NCBI RefSeq assembly: GCF_910592395.1
Contig: NC_088311.1
Span: forward strand, 4,902,501 to 4,962,500
Reading direction: 5' to 3'
Source of the DNA: Lineus longissimus
Lineage: Eukaryota > Nemertea > Pilidiophora > Heteronemertea > Lineidae
DNA: 60,000 bases
Under the pieces are notes generated by a model. It made no database searches. It saw nothing but the letters and a program-made list of their open reading frames with translations, and was not told the origin of the DNA. The translations under genes and the position numbers were made by a program. This document shows positions 1-12,900 of the stretch, piece by piece (positions within the stretch are counted from its first letter, which is position 1; each line of letters starts with the position of its first letter).

Positions 1-1002
1 TAAGTCCCAGGACCTATCATCATGTGGTTCAACATTAAATTCCCCGCAAAGTTAAATACATCCAATAATGAGTCTACTACTGCTGCACTAGATCTACATA
101 TTTAAATAAGAAATATCCAAACAATATTAAACAATGGGGTGAAGGCCTCGCATGGATACAACTGTATTTCAAGAAGTCAAACCACCTAAGCTGACCATTG
201 TCCCCACACAATCAAAGGCATGTCCCATTACTCTCCATTAAGGCTTTCCATGTCTGGGGTTGGTTTTCCTGTGCAAATGATACTGTTTTCCCTGCAGAGC
301 AGGTTCATTGATTAGATTTGAACAGCATGCAGAGAAACTTCCAAGCTGATCAAAACAGACACAAATTTTTTTATCAGTAAGGAAAACGAGATACATGTAT
401 TTGAAATTTCAAAGAGATTCTTAACTTCTGATGGGAATATTTAGACCTTTCCCTCAAAATTCCCAATTTCACTTGGACTTTCACCATTTAACAAAACCAA
501 ACTATTACAGCTATGTGCCACATCTTTGTGTGGATAAGTTTTTAGAAACACAAACCATGTAGTAAGCTGATGTCAGCGAAAGTTACTGAGGCCCACACTT
601 AAGTGCAATTTCTGTGCTGCTTGAAATACAGTCTATCATTTTCTAGCCTTTTCAACAATGACATACTCCTAATATGGTCTTCTATAACTAGTAGAACTCA
701 TGAGAGATAAAAATGTACAAAAGAAATTAAGAAAAAAAAAACCAACCTTCAATAAATACATCTTGAGACAGATAATTGTAGCTATATGGATACTGTACAA
801 AATGAATATTTTCCAAAATAACAGTGGGCAAGTTCTCAAATGCCTCAAGGGACTGGTATGTGTCATAAAATTTTGTAGAATGAAATGGCCAGGGCCATTG
901 TGCTCACCTCATGTGGAGGAAAGATGGATAAAGAGCATGGTATTGTGTCATGTAGTGTTAGGTTTGATGTAGGTCCAAGCAATTACAATTTCCCCAAAAT
1001 GG

Positions 1003-1918
1003 CCAATTTACAGTACATTCGACCTCTGTGACCTTGAAAAGTAGGTCAAATCAAAGAAGACCCGGGTGACACATTGAATGGTTGTTAGAATTAGATGTAC
1101 CTATGATATAAAATTGGTGCCAATCGGGCAAGTCATTACTAGGAATAATGGCATTTTGAAGAATTTAGGATTTGGCCCCCTCCCTGGAGGCCAAACGGCA
1201 AATCAGATCGCACCAAACTTCGGTACCTGAGATCACCTGACCAAGGGGTACATGTGTACTTAATTTGTGATCAATAGTCATTGCAGTTAAGAAACGTGCC
1301 ATAGTTACGGCCTGACAGCCAATTTACGCCATTTGACCTCTGTGACCTTGACAAGAAGGTCAAATTAAAAACCTGTGTGACATATACTGTATGGTGGTTA
1401 GATGTACCCATGATATCAAATTGGTGGCAATCGGGCAAGAAGTTAAGGAATAATCACATTTTTAAGGTTTTTGGATTTTGCCCCCTGGTGGTCAAGTGGT
1501 GAATCATATTGGACCAAACTTCGGTCCCTGAGATCACCTGACTAAGGGGTAAATGTGTACCAAATTTGGTATCAATAGTCATTGCAGTTTAGAAACGTGC
1601 CATCGTTACATCCTAACGGCCAATTTACACCATTTGACCTCTGTGACCTTGAAAAGGAGGTCAAATCAAAAACCCGGAGGATATATGATGCACCTTTGCT
1701 AGAAGTACCTACCATATTTTTTTCAAAATTTCCCGACTACTATTAAGGGAGATATTGCATATTTTCACTTTTAACGTTTGGCCCCCTGGTGGCCAAACCA
1801 TGAAACGAATCGGACCGAAACTTGGTCTCCAAGGTGTCATTACATAAGGGTACATGTCTACCAAGTTTCAACTCAATAGCTCTAACAGTTACGAAACGTG
1901 CCCTGCTAACGGACGACG

Positions 1919-1989
<71 letters not shown>

Positions 1990-2045
1990 ACGACGGACGC
2001 CACGGTATGGGATAAGCTCACCTCTGCTAAGAGGTGAGCTAAAAA
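1003..2045. mobile_element. Helitron-associated (HINE/pearl-like) non-autonomous element
   Basis: Three diverged tandem units of about 290-320 bp (near 1003-1320, 1319-1620 and 1620-1910) are followed by a (GAC)n tract (1911-2000) and a terminal hairpin. The hairpin has arms AGCTCACCTC and GAGGTGAGCT around a 6-base loop (2015-2040) and ends CTAAAAA. Each unit starts AATTTAC..CATTTGACCTC, contains TGACCTTGA and has a GGCCCCCTGGTGGCC-like core. Tandem core, microsatellite and 3' hairpin together are the layout known for HINE/pearl elements. The 5' end is not defined and no transposase is encoded. Confidence 0.65.
1911..2000. repeat. (GAC)n microsatellite
   Basis: Near-perfect GAC/GTC trinucleotide tract, interrupted by GGAC units at both ends. 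It forms part of the Helitron-like element and produces artificial poly-Arg open frames on both strands. Confidence 0.97.
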
Positions 2046-2699
2046 GGATGATGTCCTACCAAATGTCGTCAGCGGGTTGGGTTGCAAGGGAAAAGACCAG
2101 GAGGCTACAATGCTGGCATAATTAGGAGGAAGTTTTGTTGATGGAAAGCTCGCAAAATACTCTGCAATAACAACATGGATGCTTCATTTCGTGGAGTTCC
2201 ATAAAAGATGGAGGGGCTTGTCGCATGGTAAACTTTGCCGGGCGAATTTCCAACATATCAAAATGACAGATACACTGACACTTAATACATCAAGTTAGAA
2301 TTCAAAACGTTGCAGGGAAAGCCATACTGTGTCTTCAGCACGGTGAATACTGTGCGTGGTCCTTTTGTACAGTGCACAGGCTCAACTAAATAGCAAGTGA
2401 CTGTTGGAACTTAATTTGTCTACACACTGTTACTGTCAGTGTTTCTCATTCCAATTGAGAGTGCAGAAATCCAGTGCATAAACGCGGTTACTCAGGTTTT
2501 CAGGTGTGCATTGTACTTTACACGTACACCAATACAAACACTTGTATTACTTTTGTCGCCAATTCTGTGGAAGGATTTCCAGCGTAAATTTCAATGCCAG
2601 ATTCTGCAGGTCTGTAAAATGCAAGCAGCAGCTTAATATCATTCTGCAAGCCGAATGCCAATGAGGACAACACTAGCTCCATACACAAGTATTCCAGTG

Positions 2700-2935
2700 A
2701 AAGCAAAGCAGACATAAAACACTTGACAACTTTGCTATCAAAATATAAATGTTTTCAGTGAAATCCAAGCAAGATGGCAACTTGCTGTTGAAATTATTAG
2801 GTGAATGAAAATTTCGTTCTGCAATTCAAACAGACAGCAACTATTTTTACTCAAATTAAGTGAATATTTCTGCAATCAAAATAGATGGCAACTTTCTTAC
2901 TGAAATCAGGTGAATAGAAATGTTCTTCTGTAATC
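2700..2935. repeat. degenerate tandem repeat, 51-58-bp unit
   Basis: Three to four copies share AGATGGCAACT, AGGTGAATG and TTCTGCAAT-like words (for example near 2771, 2833 and 2883). They lie left of the gene's 3' end. Confidence 0.65.
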
Positions 2936-5900
2936 CATAAAAACATTCACACAAGTTGAATCCAGAGCAAACATAGCTAGTTCAGTTTTCAAAATTATTG
3001 ATGAAGGATCAGGGCCTCTGATACTTACTGAAGCAAACACAAAACAGAACATCTGGTTGAAAAGAACAAGGGGTTCAAAATATTCAGAACACAACTGTCA
3101 TTACCAAAACATCATAAAAAGGTTCTTTTCTGGATGCCATGACCTGTCATTCACCATGCTATAAGACACATCAGTCAACATCGCAAAATCCCCACATACT
3201 GACTACATCGCCTTCTATACACAACAGTTGAAATGGAAAACCAATGAAATGATACGTTATTTACAGTTTTAATGAATGTGTAATGATCAATATTTCAAAG
3301 AGGACTACACACCAAGGAGCACAGTATCGCTAGCACATTTCAAACACATGCCAACTGGTTATGAAATTTTTCAGTTTAGTCCTACTTTGCGTAATTTATA
3401 CAAGACATGACTGCTGCCCAATAAGTGTGCTGCAATACTTTGCTCCAGTGGATTGTTTGAACAGTCACCAGCAAACACACAAAGTCACGTTTAGGGAAGG
3501 TCGTACAAACAGTCTGAACATTGATTAACAACATACGATAGCCACCCTTCTTCATCAACTTTGCAAGTGCCGAGTTCCAAATAGAGCTCATCCGATCCAA
3601 AGCATATAATATTAGGATTTTTGGTTGCATTGTACGATACGTTATTTCAAAACATTCCCAGACTGTTCGGATCGACCTGACCTGTTGTCCAAGACCAAAA
3701 TCATTTGAGAAACACCAAGTATTCATTTAATTTTGAATGGTTCACAGGCACCGATAACAGAAAAGTCATGTTTGTTTGCCACAGTAGCAAATTCTCACTT
3801 GGCAACAAAAGCAGGTCACAGTTCATAAGAAATAGAGATCAGAACTATGTGAGGGCCTGCGTTTCTTTCAAGGCAGAATTGCCTAACTCAGCAAAATAAG
3901 AGAATAAGATCTAACTTTGCCTAACTCCGCATAGTCAGAGGATTGAATCCAAATCAGGAAAGTCAGACTCAATGTGCAGAGATGGTGCAATTACACAGAA
4001 GCATTTCGAATATTTCAAAGTACCAGGTATGTATTTAGCAATTTACACTTCACTAGACGAGACTACTGGATGCGTAGATATAAAATACTTGATCCTTCAG
4101 GTCGGACATGTTGCCCAGTGTATGTTCATTTTAAATTGTGATCAATATCAAAATGTTTCTATTAATACAGATGAAATTTTAACCTCACTAACTGATAAAT
4201 GACACCACAAAAGTATGATAAGATCTATGTATGTTTACAAATGGATGAAGATAACGTCTACTGAGCAGACAACCAAAATGTTGCCGCTTCTGCCAGATTC
4301 GAAAATAAATCATTATTTGAACAAGAATGAGACTGAAGAGTTACCAGTTATATTCAAACAGGTCCAATAATCTAACCCAAAAAACAGTAAATTATACAAG
4401 AGAAATTTGGCGCAGGATGCATTGCTGAACTGGGTGAGGTTACTGTGCTGCACTTTACTCAATAGTGTAGCCAAGCATAACCCAAGAAGCAGAAGAAATC
4501 TTGAATGGGCAAGAACAATGTAAAATTGACAACACCCTCGGATAAGACTGTGCCAAACAGCACACCGGCATGATTTTTGGCAGAAAATATTCATAAAAAT
4601 CTAGTTTTCATCGACCCACATCAGCAAAGTATTCCGCAAAACAACTTCACTCTGTTCAGCATGATTGCAACCCACGCTCTTTATTGCCGGCACCTATGGT
4701 GATAACTCTGTCAAACACCAGCAATGATATTCATTATGTAGCCCTGCAAAATTCTGTACAATTTTCCCACAAAAGAAAAAAAAACTAATTTCACATTTGA
4801 CTCCAGACCTCCATATTTTTCAAAGCTGCTAAATAAATATAAAGTTCAGATCTATGTTCAGACAGTAGATGTATTTTGGTACCTGCTTTATCAAGAAACA
4901 TTCGAAGAAATTATCTTTGTGGATATTCGAGTTTTATCATTCCATTTGATAAAAGATAAGTACCAAAAACAGCTACTGGAAGCATTTATTCATCGATAAG
5001 CTTTGCGCCCTCTATTGTTTGCACATTTCCCTGTGACTTACATAGAGCAAAAAACTGTAAGTTCAACTCGGCGACTGATGCTGGTCAGCACCGACCACAA
5101 AGATAGTCAAAATGGACAAGTCCGTGACCAAATGAATTCATAAATTAATGAAATAAATAAACATAAATGTTTTAACATGACATCAGGAGCATTTACCAAA
5201 TTGGTTAAAAGGAAGTCATGAAGACTTCTACAATTATAAGGAAATTGCCTGAAACCATGAGACCCAACAGAATTACAAAGTACACTCCTTGTTCAGAATT
5301 GGTCAATCAGTCTGGACAAAATATTTTTCAATCATCTGTTGTGGGATAGGTCAAGTACTCACTAGTCAAGACAAAAGATTTTCTAAAAATATCAAAAAAA
5401 TCCTAAGACCTTATCTCAATTCAACTGCTGTTTGTTCAACTTTAAAATTTTCGCACTTTTCAAAACATCAAAATGTCCCGTACACATCTTATTGGGAAAT
5501 GCTCATGATAATCAAATGTGTGATGGACCCTCAGACTAAAAAGGTTTTGATTTATCTTGGAATTTGCGAGAATATTTTCTGAACAATCGCTGACTCTTTT
5601 AAAGTAATTAGAATCTTTAAACTCATTCATACTTGAATTCCTCAAGAAACAGACAATCAGTAATGGAAGGCTCGCCACAACGGAACACAATATCTGAAGA
5701 ATTCGGATCCAAACTGTGATATACGCCATGTATGAAGTTTTGAAGTCAGCTACCAAGTGGTATGAGTTAGCCAAATTTCAAGCAAATTGCTCAAGACATC
5801 CAGATCCAGATCTTTTTAATGCATTTCAAAACAAAATTTCAGAATGCATGGCAACTTTGGAACCCAATGCAAATGGGACAACAGGAAGAGAACTTCTTCA

Positions 5901-6372
5901 CGGTTCAAAAACAGATGACAACTGGACACATTTTTACAAGTCACTCAGACAACATCACGCCAAAATATTGAGACAGGATGGCCAAATCAAATCGAAGTTG
6001 CTCGACTCTTCACACACAACCTGAGGATCCATCCATTGAACAACGCCACTCACACCATCAGCATAAACTGACCTGCCAAGGGACGCCACATGCCCGCGCT
6101 GCAACTATCACCGTGCTTACGTACAGTGCAGGCCAGCAACTAAATCAATGGCAACTGTCAGGGTGTCACTCCAACATTCGCCATCGGCTCAGTCACCTGT
6201 GTGCACAGTTCTTTAGTAGATACTGTCAACTGCTAAATGTTTCCACAAGTTTTTTATTTTTGTACTTTTCACAAAAAATTGCAATTCGCAAAAATATTAA
6301 TTGCAAAAATCATTTTTTGATTTGAAAAAGCGAAATAAATTTCGCAATCCATCAAAAGACAAAGCATGATTT

Positions 6373-6378
6373 TTTATT
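6373..6378 (-). terminator. candidate polyadenylation signal AATAAA
   Basis: AATAAA is read on the minus strand about 495 nt after the stop codon. It is followed by a U/GU-rich stretch (GCTTTGTCTTTTGATGG) suited to a downstream element. A second AATAAA lies at 6253-6258 and could be an alternative site. The surrounding A-rich DNA makes chance matches likely. Confidence 0.4.
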
Positions 6379-6748
6379 TTTTTTTTGAGAAATTTTTACA
6401 AAAGAATCAACAAGTGTGAAAATTTTACAGTTAACAGCACCAGACTTACCAGATCCAAGGCTGGCATGGCTTCCCATTCATCAACATATGAATAGAAATC
6501 TTGTTGCAGTGCAGCAGGAATTGAAATCTACACTAATAGACGGCGGTCCCTGAAGTCCACACCATAAGTCATAGACGTCTCTTCAAAATTAATCTCCAGG
6601 GTGAACCTCCAAGCCGTGTTCAAACTTCTTTCAAAAGCTGGCAGTACCCTATCATGCACAGTGCCAGTCCTGCGCAGCAGTGGCAGCACTGTGGTCCCAT
6701 AACACACACAGCAGCGACTTCATGATCCACAGACAAAGTCACATGCAC

Positions 6749-6767
6749 GGTGACTATATTAGTCACC
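6749..6767. other. small perfect hairpin in 3' UTR
   Basis: Arms GGTGACTA and TAGTCACC are separated by three bases. In the mRNA this would be an 8-bp stem about 105 nt after the stop codon. No known element is recognised. Confidence 0.5.
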
Positions 6768-6870
6768 AGATGGCAGTTTACCCAGCATTGCGCCAGAATC
6801 CCGAATGAGAGATAATGCTAGCACTGCACAAGTCAAATATCTTTTTGTATGATTATCTTTTGAAATGAGA

Positions 6871-6984
6871 TTATTGCATGAAATAGTCCGAATGATCTGG
6901 CGGGCCCTCTGTTTTTTCAAATCGTTTTGCTTCCTCCTGCATGCTTTCTTTGATCTTCAATATAGCAGCCGATTCGTTTTGATC
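6871..6984 (-). CDS. SSBP3: SSBP exon 19 (C-terminal helix and stop, residues 397-433)
   Basis: The acceptor TTTATTTCAG precedes 6984. The exon encodes 37 residues, starting [20 protein letters not shown], continuing RFEKTEGPP and ending DHSDYFMQ, with TAA at 6873-6871. The first part looks like an amphipathic, charged helix and the last part is acidic and aromatic. The canonical vertebrate SSBP2/3/4 end (NYSPSMTMSV) is not present. The phase 0 entry and the continuous ORF across the junction support the exon. Confidence 0.88.
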   Translation of the reverse strand, partial: DQNESAAILKIKESMQEEAKRFEKTEGPPDHSDYFMQ

Positions 6985-9900
6985 CTGAAATAAAAACGTA
7001 GAATAAGAAACAAGGTTCATCGGTAAGCTTTTATCTGAATGGGCAGATCACATTATTCCAACGTCCTATTTGAAACAAAGTACTTGATACGTACATTTAC
7101 AGGGGGTTGGGGCACGTTGTCTTGATAAGGATTATAACCACCCATTTCTGATCCTGGCCCCCCGTTTGGGGGCATATCATCTCTAGGTGTCCCTGGGCCG
7201 TTCGCTGGTGAACTCTTCATTCCATCCATTCCGTCTCCTGTAAAAAAGAAGAGAGCATGAAGTATTGCCAATTCACAAAATATTGATAAAATAGACTTTA
7301 GCATCTGTGTTACAACAAAAGTCGAGAATTAGCCTATATCTCTGTTAAGAGATGAATCAGTACTCACAGGATGAAAAGGATTCTGACTTACCATTCATTA
7401 CTGGTGGCATATCTCCTGGTCCCATTGGACCCATTCCCCCTTCAGGGCCCATTGGCCCAAACTGAAAGAAAAAACAATAATCTTGAGCATTATGACAAGA
7501 CTAAATGCAAATTTATGCAATGATATAACTCCAATGGGCCTGAACATTCAATGAAAATGCATAATGACTATTTGGAAATCACGGTGCTTACCCCCGGCAT
7601 TCCATGTCCCATATTTGGTTTCATCATTCCATACATTCCGTCTCCTGAATTTGAATCTGAAAAAACATCATATAATTTTCTGACGTTAAAGGCATAATAT
7701 TCAAGAAATTATGGGTATTACAAGTATTTCAAATAACAGTGATAACTTCAAAATCAATCCCCTGTAAACACAGGTTTACATGTTTTGGAAAGTTTTGGCA
7801 TTGAGGATGAAAATGTCTCATAATATCGACTGATGCAATCTGGTCTTTCATTCACATTTCTTTTGTAATTTTCTGTCACATGCACTGATTTGGACACAAC
7901 CAGCTGTGAATCCAAGTTCGTTGATGTTACACTAGATGTCTCACCCATCAATGGATCAACTTTTTCATTAGGTTTCCTCCCAACATAAGTTCTGTTAACA
8001 CTTATGTATTTTGACAAACCTGATATTTTGCAAGTCTCTTTTCAGGGGTCATTCAGGGGTCAAATTATACAAGGTGCAAATAAATGTAAAAGTTCTGGGC
8101 TGGGATTATAAACATATCAAAATGGTTATGAAGGGTTTACAGTAGAGATTCTCACTCTGTCCCTCCAGACATGCCAGTCGATCTTACTGAATTACTGCAG
8201 GACACAACCACCACCGATGATGAAGACTATAGGCACAAGATAGGTAGGTCACAGTTAGTTACACAATGTTGCCAATAGGGGCCTCTCCTACCTTAATCAA
8301 ACATGACCCAGTTCCCAAACTGTGCATATTTGTCACCAGAAACCCACCAATTTGATCCCCCTAGCTCCTGCCTATAGTCCCCCTTTAATGTCGAGATTAT
8401 CAAAAGATTCATTCAGGAGCATCCCATACCAAGGCAAAGAAATGCTGACCACCAGTCAGTAAAACCTAGGACAAAGATCAATGTTAAGATTTTACAATTT
8501 CTGGGCCAGATATATGCAATCATGCAGTTAAATTAGCAGAAGCTGTCTTCCAAACACCAAGAAAGATATTTGAATAATTCAAAAGTTCCTTGAATTTCCA
8601 AAGTCAATCGTCGGTGTTTTTCACTGTATAAGCCTGTTGTACACAGGCGATCAGAACAGGTGCGATTATTGCAGCAACTTCAATTTCCTGTTAGTAAAGT
8701 TCAGGAAACATTTTCAGTAAAGCAGGACATTACATTTGCTTGGAGGATGGCACCTTATGTGATCGCCCATGTCTGGTGGCTTTATGGCAGTTTGGGTGCA
8801 AGGTGTGGTGGGCTATAGTTGGTGCATGTTGACGGATTAGTCTCTTTTTGTTAGGTCAAGTCCTGATCAGATGAACATGGTCCTGTAGAATAACCGAAAT
8901 CAGCTAAAACAATCGTCATACAGGTTGCTGCTAAAGTGACGATCCCACAGAAAGAACAATTTCGTGATTTCAATTTCAATTGTATTAGCGAGGACCTAGT
9001 TAGCCTGACCAGGACTATATAATCGATAAATGATTCACCTCGTCGTGGTGTGGGTAATCTGTGACTGGCGGGTGAATATGGACCTGTTGAGCCTGGCAGG
9101 AGGAAATGCATGGTTGTGTACTAGAGTGAAAATATTAACCCTTGAGGGGCTAGGGCGAACATGAAGACTTTTATTGCAAAATGTATGGTAAATCCAATGC
9201 TGTACATATGTAGAAGCGCATGGTGTTTAAATTTCACAGCAATCAGGTCAATTGAATGCTTTTTTTTCAAAGGACAAAGGTGGATTTATCGCGTTTTGCA
9301 ATAAAATTCAAATATTAATACGGCCAGGGCCTATACCGGGGCTGGGGTTCTGTTATTGAAGCAAATTACAAATAGGGGTTGAAATAAAACTGCAACCAAG
9401 GAATGAATTGATTTCTAGACTGAACAAGCAGACAGATAAGGAGATTTCCTAAACAACCCACTTATTCCAAATGGAATGAACCAAACTAGACAAAAATCTT
9501 TAACTAGATACAATGAGAAGAGATATAGCAGACTTCCATCAAACCAGGAGATAAATGAGTTTATTTCAGAAGTACAGAAGTCCTCTTACGATTCAAAGTA
9601 AGGCTGTTTTGATTCAAAATATTCTTGAATTCTGCTATATCTTGGGAGTGAAAAACTAAAAGTTGAACTACGGCCACAGAAAATAACTGTCCTGGAGGGA
9701 GCCAAGCATTAGATAGATATTTTCAATGAAGAGTTCATTTTTCACTTACCATGGGGGCTTGACATAATAGGCGTACCCGGTGGCCCGGACTGAGGTGGAC
9801 CCTGAAATGCATAAGATAATAAAGCATTAACTAAAGGAAGACAGAGGCTCATGGATGACAAGGAAGACCAAAGGCTTACAGATGCACCTCTAGGATTTTT

Positions 9901-12900
9901 TCTTACTGCTGTGCCGCATAGTGAAACATAGGCTCAGCTGCAGCGAGTATTTGGTTCAAATTAAATTACTCCCTGACATGTTTAGTGTGAAGTGCAAGTA
10001 CATGTATCAAACCTGCTCAATGAAAGGAAAACGCATGAAAAAAAGTCTGCGGAGGCAATCTAGGGTTAAACGATGACAGTGTACGCCACCTATACTTACA
10101 TTATAGTTCCCTGGCGAGGCGGAGGTATAGTTTATCTACAAATGAAAAGAGCAAAGAAGGGGTGTTAGTAGTGCTGTAAGCTGTTAAAGGGGGTGAGCAA
10201 TATGGCGAAAATAAGAGGGCCCTAGCTAAAAATGTTGCAAAGCCGGGGAAGGAACGATTAAGAAAATAAAATAAACATGATAAAGAGCAAACCACATGTC
10301 TTTGCACAATATCAGGATGGCAGCCAAAATGATTGGATCATGTCTTCCGTTTTCCATCATTCAAAAATGTTTCCAATGAAATCTAAATCAAGACAATATT
10401 GTGACTAGGATTGTAAGAAATAAGGCATGAATATATGGAAAGCATAAAAGCTTCATTGCCAAATGCAATAGGAATTGTAAGATGAAATGCACATTTTCAC
10501 TCCAAAGGCCTTGTCCAAACTAAGACTGCATTTCTCATAACTGAGCCATTAAAAGAATAACAGCCAGACTAGAAGGCGGTTTCATAACTCTACAATGTAG
10601 TGAACCATGAGGAATTAAACGATTTTCTCAGAAACAATGCCAGAGGTGTGAACATGTGTATGAGCTGTACGACAAGATACTCACTGTTGATGATGTTGGC
10701 GGCCACGGTCGATTTCCTTGTCCTCCCGGCCTGCAAATAAAATGCAATGCTCAATGACAATTTGGTGAGCTGGGAAAGATATACAAGTCTTGCTAAAGCA
10801 TGTGATGGGAAAGAATCCTACTACAATGTCATGATACACGATACCATTCATGATTTCAATGGTCATTTTCAGTGTGATCAGAGCTAGACTAGAGGTATCG
10901 ACAAGCAATGATTTTCCTGGAAAAGGTCGCATATAGTTTTTACATCATCTCATTTTTACCTTTCTTCTTCCTTTTTTTGGTTTCAGATATCAAACTGAAG
11001 AAAGGAGTTGGATTTTTTTGCAAGGTGTTCCAAACTATCTCAAATTAAACACAGAAGAGTTTAGTTCCTCAAAAATACTGAAGATGGCACCACTGGAGAT
11101 GAAGCAGACACAAATAGTGTCATACAAGAACACATGGGAATTTATGCTTGGCATCTCTTGGTTACCAAAATGCGTCTACTTACATTGACATAGGCGGCAT
11201 ACCACCTGGTCCTCCAGGCCCTGGTCCCATACTGTTAGGTGGCGGACCCCTCATACCATAATTCTAATGAAAGAAAAGGTCAGTATATGAATATCTTGCC
11301 AATTTCATTTGAACTCATGAGTCTTGTATCTGTCCATGCACAACATTGCATACATGCAAGTGATACATATCAAATGCTTCACCATTACTGCAATTTTCGT
11401 CAACTTATTTAACTGCCTGCTACGTAGCATTTGGGTGGAACTGTCCTACTGAAAGGGTGAATGTCAAGCTCGGTGATAACATATTGCAAAAGTTTAAGCC
11501 AAGTTTGCTGAACAATTGCAAAAGATATTGTAAGAAAACATGTGACAACTTTACTAAGCTGACTTAAAGTGTTCCCACATCTACTGCACTTGTCAGCTGA
11601 TTTTAATTGAACTTTGATTTCATCTATTTTGAACCTTGGTGACATTGGGCATCACCCAGACTGAGATTAACCAATTCAGCCCAAGTGCTCCTACAGACTT
11701 ACTGGATTCATTGGCGGTCCAGGCATTCTTCCTGGATGGCTCATTCTCTGCATTGCGCCCATTCCAGGATGACCTAAAATGATATAAAGTGGTAGAAAAC
11801 CATAAATACAATGTAACAAATAAGGCATAAAACAATATCAAAAGTAAAGAAAGTAATGTTTAAAATATAGTAGGAAACAGGTGCCTCGTGGATGGGGGGG
11901 GGATTTTTTCATTTTGCAGCACTGGGGGTAAAGCTGACTCACCAACTATAAACATAAATGGATGCTTTCTTTAAGGGTTAAATTGAACAGATCTCCTCAA
12001 AGACAGCGCAATTGAAGACCCAACATAATCAAACGAATTTTCCATGAGACACGAGAGAACGCGAAATGGCAATTAGAGTGGAAAGCCTCTGAAGTATTAC
12101 AATCAAAACCCTCCAAGGAGATGGGCAATTAAGGCTATCAAATCATCCTGGTCGGTCTCATCAGTGCGCCTAGAAGCTGTACGACACAATACGCATATCA
12201 AGACACGAGTACAGCTCGTAATACCCAATTTCCGAATTGAGGGTCTCATAAACCGGCACAATCTGTCATAATTAGACCTCCGATTTGCACAGCGTGTACA
12301 ACAGGCAAATATTCCGCAAGGTTGATTTGCCTGGCGTGTGTGAAATCAGTCTTTAGGATCTAATGAGGCTTGAAATGAAACCAGTCCCTCTATGTTGGTC
12401 GCGCACCTCCTGGGGACATTGGAGGAACACTCAACTGAAAGGGCGATTGCGCCAATTATGATAAGCAATGAAATATACTTCCTTTGATATTAGTATCAGA
12501 GAGATGCAATAACTCGTAAGAGAGCTATGGGATCAAATGGCTGGATACCACCAGGCTATGATGGGTTTACGATCGTGTAGCACTTCAGTTGTCAGGTAGA
12601 TGTCGTGGATGGCATATCAGAGAGCTATGAACCTGTCATTGGTCGAGACTAGTGCAATCAGTGTGCAGCACATCGTAATCGACTGTAGATCTATCTTTAG
12701 TGGTGCCATAGCATTCAGTGGAATAGGTGGAGGGAAATACGAGTATGCTTTCAGTTTGTAGTGAAGCATGATCAGGATTGGAAACGACTTCAGTCTGCAG
12801 GGATGACAGCATCATTCATGGAATGTACAATTGGGATAGTAGTTTCTCATTCGATCAGGAGACAATAAGGTGGTTACCAGTCATGAATTTGTAATCAGTA

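Larger units (their letters stand above)
1..6349. other. intergenic DNA downstream of SSBP
   Basis: Apart from the Helitron-like element and a minisatellite, this stretch is AT-rich with only short, unsupported open frames. An imperfect inverted pair lies at about 4870-4892 and 4948-4971. No gene was recognised. Confidence 0.55.
6350..6870 (-). other. probable SSBP 3' UTR
   Basis: This is non-coding sequence directly after the stop codon. Its left end is inferred from a candidate polyadenylation signal at 6373-6378. It contains an 8-bp stem with a 3-base loop at 6749-6767. No other coding signal was seen. Confidence 0.5.

Noticed and set aside
1743-2087. Opposite-strand open frames with long poly-arginine stretches
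   Set aside because: They are produced by the (GAC)n tract of the Helitron-like element, which is open in several frames. There is no domain or splice context.
5716-6024. 102-codon plus-strand open frame downstream of the gene
   Set aside because: The hydrophilic sequence looks plausible at first but matches no family I know and lacks flanking splice or start signals.
7754-8017. 87-codon minus-strand open frame in intron 15
   Set aside because: It does not continue the SSBP reading frame, has no acceptor or donor at useful places and resembles no SSBP region.
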